64,000 bases of DNA from positions 124,001 through 188,000 of the forward strand of contig NZ_JAOQJN010000005.1 in NCBI RefSeq assembly GCF_025567085.1. Direction: 5' to 3'. The notes below the pieces were generated by a model. That model ran no database searches, had not been told where the DNA came from, and worked only from the letters and a program-made list of their open reading frames with translations. Positions 48,396 to 57,624 of the stretch are shown here, piece by piece; position 1 is the first letter of the stretch, and each line of letters opens with the position of its first letter. The position numbers and the translations under genes are program-made. Source of the DNA: Bovifimicola ammoniilytica (GTDB lineage: Bacteria; Bacillota; Clostridia; Lachnospirales; Lachnospiraceae).

Positions 48396-48983
48396 ATGAA
48401 TAAAATAGTTACAATCAGCAGAGAATTTGGCAGTGGCGGACGTTTTATCGGTGAACAGCTTGCTAAAAGAATTGGAATACAATTTTATGACAAAAAGATA
48501 ATTAGTGAGGTTGCAGAGAAAACGGGCCTCGCAGAAGAATTTATAGAGCAGAAAGGCGAATATGCACATCTTAAAAATATTTTTGCATATGGTCTGATTG
48601 GCAGAAATCAAAATGGAGAATCAATCGATGATATTCTGTATGCGGCTCAAAGGGAAATTCTAATTGATGCAGTAAAGAAAGGTCCATGTGTTATAGTTGG
48701 AAGAAATGCTGACTACATTTTCAAGGATTATAAGGAATGTATAAATGTATATATATGTGGAAATATGGAAGAAAAGATTGCAAGAATCAGTAAATTGTAT
48801 AATAAGACAGAAGAGGAGGCAAAAAAACTTATCCACGATATAGATAAGCGAAGAAGTGTTAATTATAAATATTATACTGAAAGACAGTGGGGACTTTCTA
48901 AAAATTACACAATTTCGTTAAATAGCAGTGAAATTGGATATGAAAAATGTATTGATATTATAGAGGAACTTTATAATCTCTAA
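48396..48983 (+). CDS. Cytidylate kinase-like family protein (paralog of 20090)
   Basis: 195 residues with an intact family P-loop: S-R-E-F-G-S-G-G-R (8-16), F-Y-D-K-K (~31-35), C-V-I-V-G-R-N-A-D-Y and D-K-R-R-S-V-N-Y-K-Y-Y-T. AAA_26 family; probably phosphorylates a nucleotide-like substrate, not yet defined. Unlike the paralog at 20090 it keeps the P-loop arginine. Its ribosome site lies in the last hairpin of repeat family B. Confidence 0.85.
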   Translation: MNKIVTISREFGSGGRFIGEQLAKRIGIQFYDKKIISEVAEKTGLAEEFIEQKGEYAHLKNIFAYGLIGRNQNGESIDDILYAAQREILIDAVKKGPCVIVGRNADYIFKDYKECINVYICGNMEEKIARISKLYNKTEEEAKKLIHDIDKRRSVNYKYYTERQWGLSKNYTISLNSSEIGYEKCIDIIEELYNL

Positions 48984-49072
48984 AAATTTTGTTGAAAATA
49001 GACATTGATTTATTATAGATTTATTGTATTATATTCATAAAGAAATAAATCACAGAAATGGAGATTAATGCA

Positions 49073-49945
49073 ATGAAAGAATTTAAACCTATTAAAGAGG
49101 GTAAAGTACGTGAAGTATATGATAACGGAGACAGCCTTATCATAGTTGCTACAGACAGAATATCAGCTTTTGATGTTATTCTTAAGAATGTTGTACATAA
49201 GAAAGGTGCAATTCTTACACAGATGTCTAAGTTCTGGTTCGATTTCACAAAGGATATTGTTCCAAACCATATGATTTCTGTAGATGTTAAAGATATGCCT
49301 GAATTCTTCCAGAATGAGAAATACGATGGAAACAGTATGATGTGTAAGAAATTAGATATGCTTCCAATCGAATGTATCGTTAGAGGATATATAACAGGTA
49401 GTGGCTGGGAAAGCTATAAGAAAAACGGTACTGTATGTGGAATTAAGCTTCCAGAGGGATTACAGGAATCAGACAAGTTACCTGAACCAATCTATACACC
49501 AACAACTAAAGCAGATTTAGGCGACCATGATGAACATATTACTTTTGAAGATAGCGTAGAGATTCTTGAGAAGCTTCACCCTGGAAAAGGCGAAGAATAT
49601 GCTAAGAAGATTATGGATTGCACAATTGCACTTTATAAGAAATGTGCAGAATATGCATTAAGCAAGGGAATTATTATTGCAGATACAAAATTCGAATTTG
49701 GTTTAGATGAGAATGGAAATGTAGTTCTTGGTGATGAGATGCTTACACCAGACAGCTCAAGATTCTGGCCATTAGAAGGTTACAAACCTGGACAGGGACA
49801 GCCTTCATTCGATAAACAGTATGTAAGAGACTGGTTAAAACAGAACCCGGACAGTGATTATCATCTTCCGGATGAAGTTGTTGAGAAATCAGTTGATAAA
49901 TATAAAGAAGCATTTGAATTAATTACAGGAAAGAAATTTGAATAA
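49073..49945 (+). CDS. purC: Phosphoribosylaminoimidazole-succinocarboxamide synthase
   Basis: SAICAR synthase of purine biosynthesis. 290 residues from ATG 49073 (GGAG 8-9 nt upstream), in the longer ~290-residue subfamily. Visible motifs: K-E-G-K-V-R-E-V-Y (10-18), D-R-I-S-A-F-D-V, I-E-C-I-V-R-G-Y-I-T-G-S-G-W, D-T-K-F-E-F-G-L, L-T-P-D-S-S-R-F-W. No other pur genes adjoin it. A terminator follows at 50098. Confidence 0.96.
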   Translation: MKEFKPIKEGKVREVYDNGDSLIIVATDRISAFDVILKNVVHKKGAILTQMSKFWFDFTKDIVPNHMISVDVKDMPEFFQNEKYDGNSMMCKKLDMLPIECIVRGYITGSGWESYKKNGTVCGIKLPEGLQESDKLPEPIYTPTTKADLGDHDEHITFEDSVEILEKLHPGKGEEYAKKIMDCTIALYKKCAEYALSKGIIIADTKFEFGLDENGNVVLGDEMLTPDSSRFWPLEGYKPGQGQPSFDKQYVRDWLKQNPDSDYHLPDEVVEKSVDKYKEAFELITGKKFE

Positions 49946-50097
49946 TTAATTTAAGGCTAGTGAATAAATTATAAATGCAACACAGTCATGAAAATCTATA
50001 AAATGCCTTATTTGACGAAGTTTAAGATATGATATTGCTAAAAGGTGATTTTTTGAAAAGAAACTAACTTGATGGTAATAAACATAAAGGAATATTA

Positions 50098-50145
50098 AGA
50101 GATGTTTTTTGAATAGAATGTCTGTTCAAAAAGCATCTCTTTTGT
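50098..50145 (+). terminator. Terminator after purC
   Basis: AGAGATG-TTTTTTGAA (50098-50113) pairs with TTCAAAAAG-CATCTCT (50125-50140), followed by TTTTG. The rest of the 49946-50233 gap shows nothing else I can name. Confidence 0.75.
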
Positions 50146-50233
50146 TAAAAATTGTATTGGATTATCTGGAAGGAGTAATTTACCATTTCATATGAAGCAA
50201 TTTATAGAAAAATAAAGAGATAAGGAGTTATTT

Positions 50234-51244
50234 ATGAGTGATGACAAAAATTTTTTAACATATAACCAACAATTAAAAAAGTTACGTAATGATAAGAAAA
50301 TATCCTGTAATAAAAGTTCTAAAGATAAGGAAATTCTTGTTCGAATGGGATATTTTAATATTGTTAATGGATATAAAAATCCATTTATCTGTGATAAAGA
50401 TATTAATGGAAACTACATATATTTGCCAAATACAGATTTATCTAATATTTATGAGCTGAAAAGATTTGATGAAAAATTGAGAAACTTTCTTTTAAGGTAC
50501 ATTACACAAATTGAAGAAGAAGTGAGAACATTAACGAGTTATAAATTTGACCAATGCAATAAAAATGGAAAGATTCCATGGTATGATGCTAAAGCATATT
50601 CAGATGAAGCAAGGTTGCAAAACAAGATAAGTGCTATTTCATCAGCATATAGTGAGTTAAGTAAAAGTCAGTTAGATTATGTGAGATTTTATATGGACAA
50701 ACACACAGCTATACCTACATGGATAATGATTAAGGTAGTTAATTTTTCTACATTCATTGATATATTGAATAATAGCAAAACAATAGTAAAACATAGTTTG
50801 TGCGAATTATATGGAATGAAAGATGAAAATGGATATCCAAATGTAAAATTGCTAATAGGTAGTTTGCATTGGCTTAGAAAAGTAAGAAATTCGTGTGCGC
50901 ATAATGAAAGAATATATTGTATTACAGAAACAAAAAATAAAAATAAAAAGGGGCGAATAAAAGAAAATTATTTTAAAATGATAAAACCATCATATATGAA
51001 AGATACTGAAAAGAAGTTGATGGATTTGATGGTTTATTTTAAATATTATTTGCCGGCTTCTGAATTCAAGTGTATGATGATAGAATTTATAGGAATGGTA
51101 AATGCATTAGAAAAGTCTGTTCCGAAAAATGCTTTTGATAATATAAGAGGACAAATGGGAATTAAAAATATAGAAGATTTACAAATATTAATTGAGTTAC
51201 CAAAGGAAAAAATCAATTATAATACATTTGATAAAAAGATATAA
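50234..51244 (+). CDS. Abi-family (Abi_2-like) protein with HEPN motif
   Basis: 336 residues. N-terminal Y-N-Q-Q-L-K-K-L-R plus G-Y-F-N-I-V-N-G-Y-K (Abi_2 hallmark), and later V-R-N-S-C-A-H-N-E-R, the R-x4-H HEPN ribonuclease motif. Likely an abortive-infection effector (inference). Low-GC, lysine- and asparagine-rich composition like the Abi gene at 36589; both look acquired. It stands alone between purC and the Bce-type module. Confidence 0.82.
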   Translation: MSDDKNFLTYNQQLKKLRNDKKISCNKSSKDKEILVRMGYFNIVNGYKNPFICDKDINGNYIYLPNTDLSNIYELKRFDEKLRNFLLRYITQIEEEVRTLTSYKFDQCNKNGKIPWYDAKAYSDEARLQNKISAISSAYSELSKSQLDYVRFYMDKHTAIPTWIMIKVVNFSTFIDILNNSKTIVKHSLCELYGMKDENGYPNVKLLIGSLHWLRKVRNSCAHNERIYCITETKNKNKKGRIKENYFKMIKPSYMKDTEKKLMDLMVYFKYYLPASEFKCMMIEFIGMVNALEKSVPKNAFDNIRGQMGIKNIEDLQILIELPKEKINYNTFDKKI

Positions 51245-51314
51245 AAAAGACTTGTAATAAAAAAAGTGTTATGATAATATACTAATACAGAGATAACCAG
51301 ATGGATTTTGGTTG

Positions 51315-51351
51315 AAAGGCACTTACAATTATGTGGGTGTCTTTTATTTTT
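51315..51351 (+). terminator. Wobble-rich terminator before the response regulator
   Basis: AAAGGCACTTAC (51315-51326) pairs with GTGGGTGTCTTT (51333-51344) using three G-U pairs, so the stem is only complete in plus-strand RNA; T-rich tail to 51351. It may end the Abi transcript or attenuate the two-component operon. A possible promoter (TTGTAA near 51252) lies upstream. Confidence 0.6.
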
Positions 51352-51363
51352 ATAGAAAAGAGG

Positions 51364-52044
51364 GTGACACCGATTATTTACATAGTTGAAGATGATGACA
51401 ACATTCGCGAAGAATTAAAATTATTACTAAATACGTCAGGATACGAAGTACGCACAACTACAGATTACAAAAATGCTGCAGATGATATATTAAACGTGAA
51501 CCCTGATATGGTTTTGCTAGACGTTAATTTAGAGGGAATAAGCGGTCTTACGATATGCGACCGTCTAAGAGAGAAGTCAGATGTCCCTATCATATTTGTA
51601 ACGGGAAATAACACTTCAATGGACGAGCTTAACTGTATTATTCGTGGTGGTGACGATTACATCAGTAAACCATATCAACCACCGATATTACTTGCAAGAA
51701 TTGCCGCATTACTCAAGCGGACTAAGAAATCATCTGATAAGAAGTCAGACACTATATTAGAATGTGGAAATGTATGCCTGGACACATCTGTTGCATTGAT
51801 TTATAAGGATAATAAGAAATCAGAGCTTACGAAAAATGAAATGAAAATACTTTATTATCTATTTGCAAATAAAGGCAAGATAATTTCAAGGGAAGAACTG
51901 ATTGACTACTTGTGGGACAATGACGTATTTATTGATGACAATGCCTTGAGTGTAAATGTTACAAGAATAAGAAATAAATTAAAAGGATTAGATGAAGAAA
52001 AACTTATACAGACTAAGAGAGGAATGGGCTACATATGCGGCTGA
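51364..52044 (+). CDS. OmpR-family response regulator (BceR-like)
   Basis: About 225 residues. Receiver domain with E-D-D-D, phospho-acceptor V-L-L-D-V-N-L, conserved T in F-V-T-G-N-N and K in S-K-P-Y; C-terminal winged helix (~130-225) ending K-R-G-M-G-Y. The start is uncertain. The GTG at 51364 has its ribosome site adjacent, while the ATT at 51373 has AGAGGGTG at perfect spacing and gives the usual family N-terminus (I-Y-I-V-E-D-D). An upstream in-frame ATG (51331) lies inside a terminator hairpin. Overlaps the kinase gene by 10 nt; with it and the ABC genes forms a Bce-like module. Confidence 0.9.
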   Translation: MTPIIYIVEDDDNIREELKLLLNTSGYEVRTTTDYKNAADDILNVNPDMVLLDVNLEGISGLTICDRLREKSDVPIIFVTGNNTSMDELNCIIRGGDDYISKPYQPPILLARIAALLKRTKKSSDKKSDTILECGNVCLDTSVALIYKDNKKSELTKNEMKILYYLFANKGKIISREELIDYLWDNDVFIDDNALSVNVTRIRNKLKGLDEEKLIQTKRGMGYICG

Positions 52045-53099
52045 CAGATTATTTATCAGACAAAATAATTGTAATACTTATAAATATGGCATCTATGATG
52101 GCACTTAGTCTGTACCTCATTTCGACAGGCAACTATCTTACAAATGTAATATTAATACTTGCAGCGTGGGGTATAATTTTAGTTACTTATCTGAGCGTGG
52201 ACTATATAATTAAGAGAAAATATTTTAATAAAATAGATGATACCCTAAAAAATCTTGATAAGCCATATCTTCTAGCAGAAGTAATGGATAAAGGCAACAG
52301 CATTTATGACAAAATCTACAGAGAAATAATACACACATCTAATAAATCAGTAATAGAAGAGATAAGAGATTTGAAGAAATCACAGTCAGAATATAAGGAA
52401 TATATTGAAAGCTGGGTTCATGACATCAAGACTCCGTTAACTGCCATTAATCTCATATGCGAAAATAATAAGAATGATTATACGAAGAAAATTCAGAGAG
52501 AAACCGGAATAATTGAAAATCAGGTGGAAAATGTCCTGTATTATGCCAGAATGGAGCAGGTATATAAAGATTATATGATACATAGCATTAATCTTAAAAA
52601 TGTTGTATTAAATTCTGTAAGAAGAAATAAGCTGTATTTCATTCAGGGAAAAATGCAGGTAAATGTTGAATTCGATGACATAATGGTTTCGACAGATGAG
52701 AAATGGATAGAATTCCTGCTTAACCAGATATTCTTAAATGCCATCAAATATCGTGCAAATGAAAATGCACATATAGATATAACAACAAATAAGCAGGATA
52801 AAAATATAGAACTCATAATAGAAGATAATGGAATTGGAATACCTAAGGAAGATATCGGCAGGATATTTGAGAAAGGCTTTACGGGAAGTAACGGCAGAAG
52901 AGATATCGAGAAAGAAAATAACATCAAAAAAGACAATTCATTAGAATATAATAGGAATAAAAAAGCAACAGGAATAGGTTTGTACCTGTGTAAAAATCTG
53001 TGCGATAAGTTAGATATCGGAATCAGATGTGAGTCAGAGGAAGGCAGATATACACGAATGATTCTTATATTTCCTGATTCAGATTATGCGAAGTTGTAA
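52035..53099 (+). CDS. Bce-type intramembrane-sensing histidine kinase
   Basis: 354 residues. Two N-terminal membrane helices (~12-28 and 35-55) with almost no extracellular loop, as in BceS kinases that sense through their ABC transporter. DHp box S-W-V-H-D-I-K-T-P-L-T (His ~131), ATPase motifs N-A-I-K-Y, D-N-G-I-G-I, G-I-G-L-Y-L. An N/K/D-rich insert sits between the G1 and G2 boxes. Phosphorylates the adjacent response regulator. Confidence 0.9.
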   Translation: MRLTDYLSDKIIVILINMASMMALSLYLISTGNYLTNVILILAAWGIILVTYLSVDYIIKRKYFNKIDDTLKNLDKPYLLAEVMDKGNSIYDKIYREIIHTSNKSVIEEIRDLKKSQSEYKEYIESWVHDIKTPLTAINLICENNKNDYTKKIQRETGIIENQVENVLYYARMEQVYKDYMIHSINLKNVVLNSVRRNKLYFIQGKMQVNVEFDDIMVSTDEKWIEFLLNQIFLNAIKYRANENAHIDITTNKQDKNIELIIEDNGIGIPKEDIGRIFEKGFTGSNGRRDIEKENNIKKDNSLEYNRNKKATGIGLYLCKNLCDKLDIGIRCESEEGRYTRMILIFPDSDYAKL

Positions 53100-53115
53100 G
53101 TCCATACTACACACT

Positions 53116-53134
53116 CGATTTATGACGTATCGTG
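53116..53134. repeat. Fragment of the lrgA palindromic element
   Basis: CGATTTATGACGTATCGTG is identical to 18773-18791 inside the 304-nt palindrome. The following ~60 bp (CGGCAT, GTTCGACTTCGC, AAATGC) loosely match other parts of it. A truncated copy just after the histidine kinase gene. Confidence 0.5.
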
Positions 53135-53292
53135 CGGCATAGACGTTCGACTTCGCTAAAAGTCTGTTAGGTAAATGCATATAATCTTACGAAATTGTAA
53201 GATTAGTGAAATCTAAAGTGATACAAGAAAATTTAAAAAGGTAGTAGACTCATTTTAGTAAAAATAAAGCCGTTAAGATTAAAAGAATCAAA

Positions 53293-53309
53293 TAGTTTAT
53301 ATTAAACTA
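53293..53309. promoter_or_regulatory. Candidate BceR-type operator upstream of the ABC ATPase gene
   Basis: Perfect inverted repeat TAGTTTA-TAT-TAAACTA, 47 bp before the bceA-like start. Its position between the two-component genes and the transporter genes suits the binding site of the response regulator. No strong -35/-10 pair was identified downstream, as expected for an activated promoter. Confidence 0.45.
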
Positions 53310-53355
53310 AGATAAACTTTTGAATATATTTCGGTGGCTTGGAAATGAGGTAAAA

Positions 53356-54120
53356 ATGAGTGAATATATAAAAGTATATGAAGTCGAAAAATATTATGGA
53401 GAGGGCAGTAATGTAACAAAGGCTGTTGACGGAGTAAGCTTTGATGTGGATAAAGGTGAATTTGTCGGAATTATGGGTGCATCAGGCTCCGGTAAATCTA
53501 CATTGCTTAACATGATGTCTACAATTGATAAAGTAACTGCGGGACACATTTACTATGGCGAAACAGATATAACCGGTTTAAATGAAGATAAATTATCTGA
53601 TTTCAGAAGAGATAATTTAGGGTTTGTATTTCAGGACTTTAATCTGTTAGATACACTTACGATTGGAGAAAATGTTGCGTTAGCAATGACATTTCATACG
53701 AAACGTAAGAAAGAAATAAAAGAAAAAGTAGATGAGATGTTAAGTCTGCTAGGAATTAGTGGAATACGTGATAAGTTTCCGTATCAGGTATCCGGTGGGC
53801 AGAAACAGAGATGTGCCTGTGCGAGAGCGCTTATAAATAATCCGTCGCTTTTACTTGCTGATGAACCAACAGGGGCGTTAGATTCTAAAGCAGCACAGAC
53901 GTTGCTTGAGACATTTACAAGGATAAACAAGAGTATGCAGGCTACTATACTTATGGTTACACACGATGCATTTTCGGCAAGCTATTGTGATCGGATATTA
54001 TTTCTTAAGGACGGCAAAATCTTTAATGAACTGGTGAAAGGCGATAAGAGCAGACGTGATTTCTTAAATGAAATATTAGACATTCTTGCATTGACCGGAG
54101 GTGACAAAGATGTTAAGTAA
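53356..54120 (+). CDS. BceA-like ABC transporter ATPase
   Basis: 254 residues from ATG 53356 (GAGG upstream). Walker A G-A-S-G-S-G-K-S-T (~42-50), Q-loop F-Q-D-F-N-L-L, signature V-S-G-G-Q-K-Q-R, Walker B L-L-L-A-D-E-P-T-G-A-L-D, H-loop V-T-H-D. MacB/LolD-type cassette typical of antimicrobial-peptide resistance transporters. Overlaps the permease gene. Confidence 0.93.
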   Translation: MSEYIKVYEVEKYYGEGSNVTKAVDGVSFDVDKGEFVGIMGASGSGKSTLLNMMSTIDKVTAGHIYYGETDITGLNEDKLSDFRRDNLGFVFQDFNLLDTLTIGENVALAMTFHTKRKKEIKEKVDEMLSLLGISGIRDKFPYQVSGGQKQRCACARALINNPSLLLADEPTGALDSKAAQTLLETFTRINKSMQATILMVTHDAFSASYCDRILFLKDGKIFNELVKGDKSRRDFLNEILDILALTGGDKDVK

Positions 54121-56206
54121 ACTCGCTTTCAGAAATGCTAAGAGGTCTTTAAAAGATTATCTTATATATATTATTACAATGACTATAATTGCAGCTATGA
54201 TGTTCGCATTTAATTCAATGATTTTCAGCAAAGAAGTAAGAAATATGTGCAGTGAAGCAGGAATTATGGCGGTAATGCTTGGAATTGCGACATTTTTCAT
54301 AGTGTTAATTGTGGCTTGGCTTATCAATTATATGGCGAAATTTATGCTTGAGAAGAGAAGTAAGGAATTCGGAACATATCTGCTGCTAGGAATGAAGCGG
54401 AAAGAAATATCGCATTTATATATGAAAGAGAATCTTATAATGGGAACTATCGGGTTCGTGATTGGTTCTGTGGCGGGAATGTTTCTGCAGCAGATAATTA
54501 TGACGATATTCTATAGCGTATTTAACATAGAATACAAGGTGAAAATAGATGTGCAGGGATTATCTGTATTAATGACAATCTGTTGCTATTTTGGCTGTTA
54601 TCTTCTTGCACTATTTCGTAATAAACGAAAGTTTAAGAAAATGAATATTTCAGAATTAATGAAAATGGATAAGGAGAATGAAAAGATTAAGCAGGGAAGT
54701 CCTGTTTTATCACAATGGCTTTTCTTTGGTTCGCTTGCGTATATAATTCTGTTTTTTATTAAATTATTTGAGGGCAGATACACTGTGTCAGGTGTAATTC
54801 TTATGAGCATAGGACTTATCATTTCTATTTATATGATTTACTTTGGAATTGCGGGATATATAGCAAGATGTGTCCAAAAAGGCAGCAGAAGAGTCTATAA
54901 GAATAATAATTTATTTATCTACAGACAACTTTCTTCAAAATTAAGTACAATGCGTTTCACAATGGGAAGCCTTACAATATTACTTACGTGTGCAATTCTT
55001 GGTGGAACCATTGCCATGATGTTTGCAAAATACCAGGATACCGAGCTTAAGAATATAATGCCTTTTGATGTGCTTGTATATAGTAATAACGTAAATGAAG
55101 ATTTCAAGGAAGAAATGGAAGCCATAGAGGAACTGGCAGGAATAAAAGAAAAGTTAATTTATCACATTTACCAGAATGGAAGTCATAAAATAAATGATTT
55201 TCTCTATGTAAATGCATCTACGATAAGAAAAATATACAGAACTAAAGATGGAAAATTAGATGAAGAAGCTGTTAAAAATGACGGAGATGAATACTATGAT
55301 TATGATACATTTATAAGTCTTAGTGATTATAATGCGTTAAGAAAAATGCTTGGATACGAAGAGATTACATTACATGAGAATGAGTACGCCATTAATATTA
55401 AGAAGAGAATGAAAAATGATTTGAAAGGAGAAATACTTAATACAAAAGTGGAAGCTGGTGATAAGGAACTCAGGTTTTCTAAGATATATACTGACAGCAT
55501 TTCACAAAACGGAATAAATGGTGCAGATTACCTGATTGTAGTTCCTGACAGCGCAGCAGAGAAGATGACACCATATTATACGAATCTTGCAGCCAGTGTT
55601 ATTAATGCTCCGGATAATAAACTTAGTGATAAATTAGATGACATAAGACAGAAGAAAAATGGGATTATGCCTGAGAAAGAATTTCAGAAGTTAGTCAGGG
55701 AGGGTAAGATTAGTAGTAATGAAGAATGGGATGATGTTACTCTTGGCGGTTATGGAACTGATAATATAATTGCAGTTTTTGCAGATGTGTTAGTATCAGC
55801 GCCAATGACTAATGAGATGAAATTTGTCATAACAGCAATTGTTTTTCCAATAGCATATGTAGGAATTGTATTTGTCTGTGTAGCACTTACCATTTTAGCA
55901 GTACAACAGTTGAGTGATTCATCAAAATACAGATGCAGATATGTTATTCTCCGTAAATTAGGACTTAGCGAAAGAAGTGTTAATAGAATAATCTTAAAAC
56001 AGTTACTTGGATATTATATGATTCCGGGAATCGTATCACTTATAATAAGCGGAATTATTGCAGTATTTGCTGGAAATAATTTCGTAAAATATACGGGTGT
56101 TTCAGGAAGTGGTATGTATTATTTCGGGATTTCAGCATTGGTATTCTTTGGAGTGTATGTTATATATTTTATAGCAACCTATGTTGGATTTAAGAAAAAT
56201 GTGTAA
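54110..56206 (+). CDS. BceB-like FtsX-type permease
   Basis: 698 residues from ATG 54110 (GGAGGTG upstream). Ten predicted membrane helices with a large extracellular domain between helices 7 and 8 (~305-575), the BceB hallmark that contacts peptide antibiotics or lipid-linked wall precursors. N-terminal L-A-F-R-N-A-K-R-S and L-L-L-G-M-K-R-K-E-I are typical. With the kinase it should sense peptides such as bacitracin or lantibiotics and release them from their wall targets; the exact ligand is unknown. Confidence 0.9.
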   Translation: MLSKLAFRNAKRSLKDYLIYIITMTIIAAMMFAFNSMIFSKEVRNMCSEAGIMAVMLGIATFFIVLIVAWLINYMAKFMLEKRSKEFGTYLLLGMKRKEISHLYMKENLIMGTIGFVIGSVAGMFLQQIIMTIFYSVFNIEYKVKIDVQGLSVLMTICCYFGCYLLALFRNKRKFKKMNISELMKMDKENEKIKQGSPVLSQWLFFGSLAYIILFFIKLFEGRYTVSGVILMSIGLIISIYMIYFGIAGYIARCVQKGSRRVYKNNNLFIYRQLSSKLSTMRFTMGSLTILLTCAILGGTIAMMFAKYQDTELKNIMPFDVLVYSNNVNEDFKEEMEAIEELAGIKEKLIYHIYQNGSHKINDFLYVNASTIRKIYRTKDGKLDEEAVKNDGDEYYDYDTFISLSDYNALRKMLGYEEITLHENEYAINIKKRMKNDLKGEILNTKVEAGDKELRFSKIYTDSISQNGINGADYLIVVPDSAAEKMTPYYTNLAASVINAPDNKLSDKLDDIRQKKNGIMPEKEFQKLVREGKISSNEEWDDVTLGGYGTDNIIAVFADVLVSAPMTNEMKFVITAIVFPIAYVGIVFVCVALTILAVQQLSDSSKYRCRYVILRKLGLSERSVNRIILKQLLGYYMIPGIVSLIISGIIAVFAGNNFVKYTGVSGSGMYYFGISALVFFGVYVIYFIATYVGFKKNV

Positions 56207-56225
56207 ATAAAATTTCGTTGGCATT

Positions 56226-56530
56226 GTTAAGATATATTATCAAATTCATTTGACAAATGATGTATCTTAACCAAACAAATGCAGTTTTGAATAAATAAAA
56301 GAGTTTTGTATGTAAAGGTTTTAATGCCTGAATAATTCTGGTATTAAAATCTGTTATATACAAAACTCTTTTCTGGTAGGAAAAATTGTAATCCCCATTG
56401 ATGAGCCTTCCTTCAATGGCTTGTGATCAATGGGGATAAAAAGATGTAGGATGTATTGGGTATATGTATAACAGCTTTCACTGTTATAACATTGAGAGGT
56501 GTAAAGCAAACCCCTTTCGTTTGCTTTACA
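56226..56530. other. Cluster of five consecutive stem-loops, no ORF
   Basis: In about 305 bp: 56226-56234/56263-56271; AAAAGAGTTTTGTAT 56297-56311/56358-56372 with inner TTTTAATGCC/GGTATTAAAA; ATCCCCATTGAT 56391-56402/56426-56437; TATAACAG 56467-56474/56481-56488; and TGTAAAGCAAAC 56500-56511/56519-56530. All stems are perfect or nearly so. One or two could be terminators for bceB; the run as a whole looks like a structured RNA or a hairpin-element hotspot. Confidence 0.6.
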
Positions 56531-56721
56531 ATTGTCATTATAAGGGATAAATTTGTCTAAAAATTGAATTATATATAAAAAAAATATAAAATTAATAAAA
56601 TAATTATAAACTATCGTAGTTAATTGTAATGCCGGTAATAAAATGTTATAATACTAACCATAATAAAGTTAAGGTACGTTTACGTGAAAAATAATAGAAA
56701 ATGCAGAGAAAAGAGGTAAAT

Positions 56722-57591
56722 ATGAATATAAAAAAGTATATTTATGATGGAAGCAAGAAATTTGTCCCTGATAAATTTGACACAAAAGAAACAGGCGGAC
56801 TTACTAAAGAAGAAGCGGTCAATCTGATGAATGAGAATCTCCCTAAGATTGATGAATTACAGAAGAAGCTTTATGCTGAGAAGAGAGAAGGAATTATATT
56901 CTTATTTCAGGCGATGGATGCAGCAGGTAAAGATGGAACCATTCAGGCGGTTTTGAGTTGTCTGTCACCTCATGGAGTTAAGGAGTATGCATTTAAAGCA
57001 CCCAATGCAACAGAATTAGCACACGATTATCTATGGAGAGTTCATCATTGCGTACCTGAGAAAGGTCAGATAGCTATATTTAACAGAAGTCATTACGAGG
57101 ATGTACTCATTGGAAGAGTCCATAAATTATATAAGAACCAGCCAAGGGCTTCATATGTGAAATTAAACGAGGTTATGAAGAACAGATATGAAGATATCAG
57201 AAATTTTGAAAAATATCTATACAATAATAGCGTAAGAATTGTTAAAATATATCTCAATGTATCGAAGGATGAGCAGGCAAGAAGATTTTTGTCACGCTTA
57301 AATGAGCCTAAGAAATATTGGAAGTTCAGTTCATCTGACCTTAAGGAAAGAGAATACTGGGAAGAGTATCAGAAGGCATTTGCAGAAGCAGTTAACCAGA
57401 CTGCGATGGATTATTGCCCATGGTATGTGATTCCGGCAGACCATAAATGGTATATGAGATATCTGGTAAGCCAGATTATATTAGATACATTAGAGGATAT
57501 GAAACCTAATTTTCCAAAGGTAAGTCAGGCAGTAATGGAGAATTTTGACGAAGCAAGAAAAATGTTAGAAGACGAATTAAGAGATAAATAG
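56722..57591 (+). CDS. ppk2: Polyphosphate kinase 2 family protein
   Basis: 289 residues from ATG 56722 (AGAGG upstream). PPK2 P-loop kinase: Walker A region F-Q-A-M-D-A-A-G-K-D-G-T (~68-79), Walker B/lid motifs F-N-R-S-H-Y-E-D-V-L, K-I-Y-L-N-V-S, R-L-N-E-P-K-K-Y-W-K-F. Uses polyphosphate to phosphorylate nucleotides (NMP or NDP), linking phosphate storage to nucleotide energy. Class cannot be fixed from sequence alone. galE follows 33 nt later. Confidence 0.92.
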   Translation: MNIKKYIYDGSKKFVPDKFDTKETGGLTKEEAVNLMNENLPKIDELQKKLYAEKREGIIFLFQAMDAAGKDGTIQAVLSCLSPHGVKEYAFKAPNATELAHDYLWRVHHCVPEKGQIAIFNRSHYEDVLIGRVHKLYKNQPRASYVKLNEVMKNRYEDIRNFEKYLYNNSVRIVKIYLNVSKDEQARRFLSRLNEPKKYWKFSSSDLKEREYWEEYQKAFAEAVNQTAMDYCPWYVIPADHKWYMRYLVSQIILDTLEDMKPNFPKVSQAVMENFDEARKMLEDELRDK

Positions 57592-57624
57592 ATAAGAACA
57601 ACGTCTTAGAAATGGAGGAATAAA

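Noticed and set aside
51331..51363. ATG start of the response regulator at 51331
   Set aside because: This ATG lies in the loop/right arm of a terminator hairpin and adds residues not found in family N-termini.
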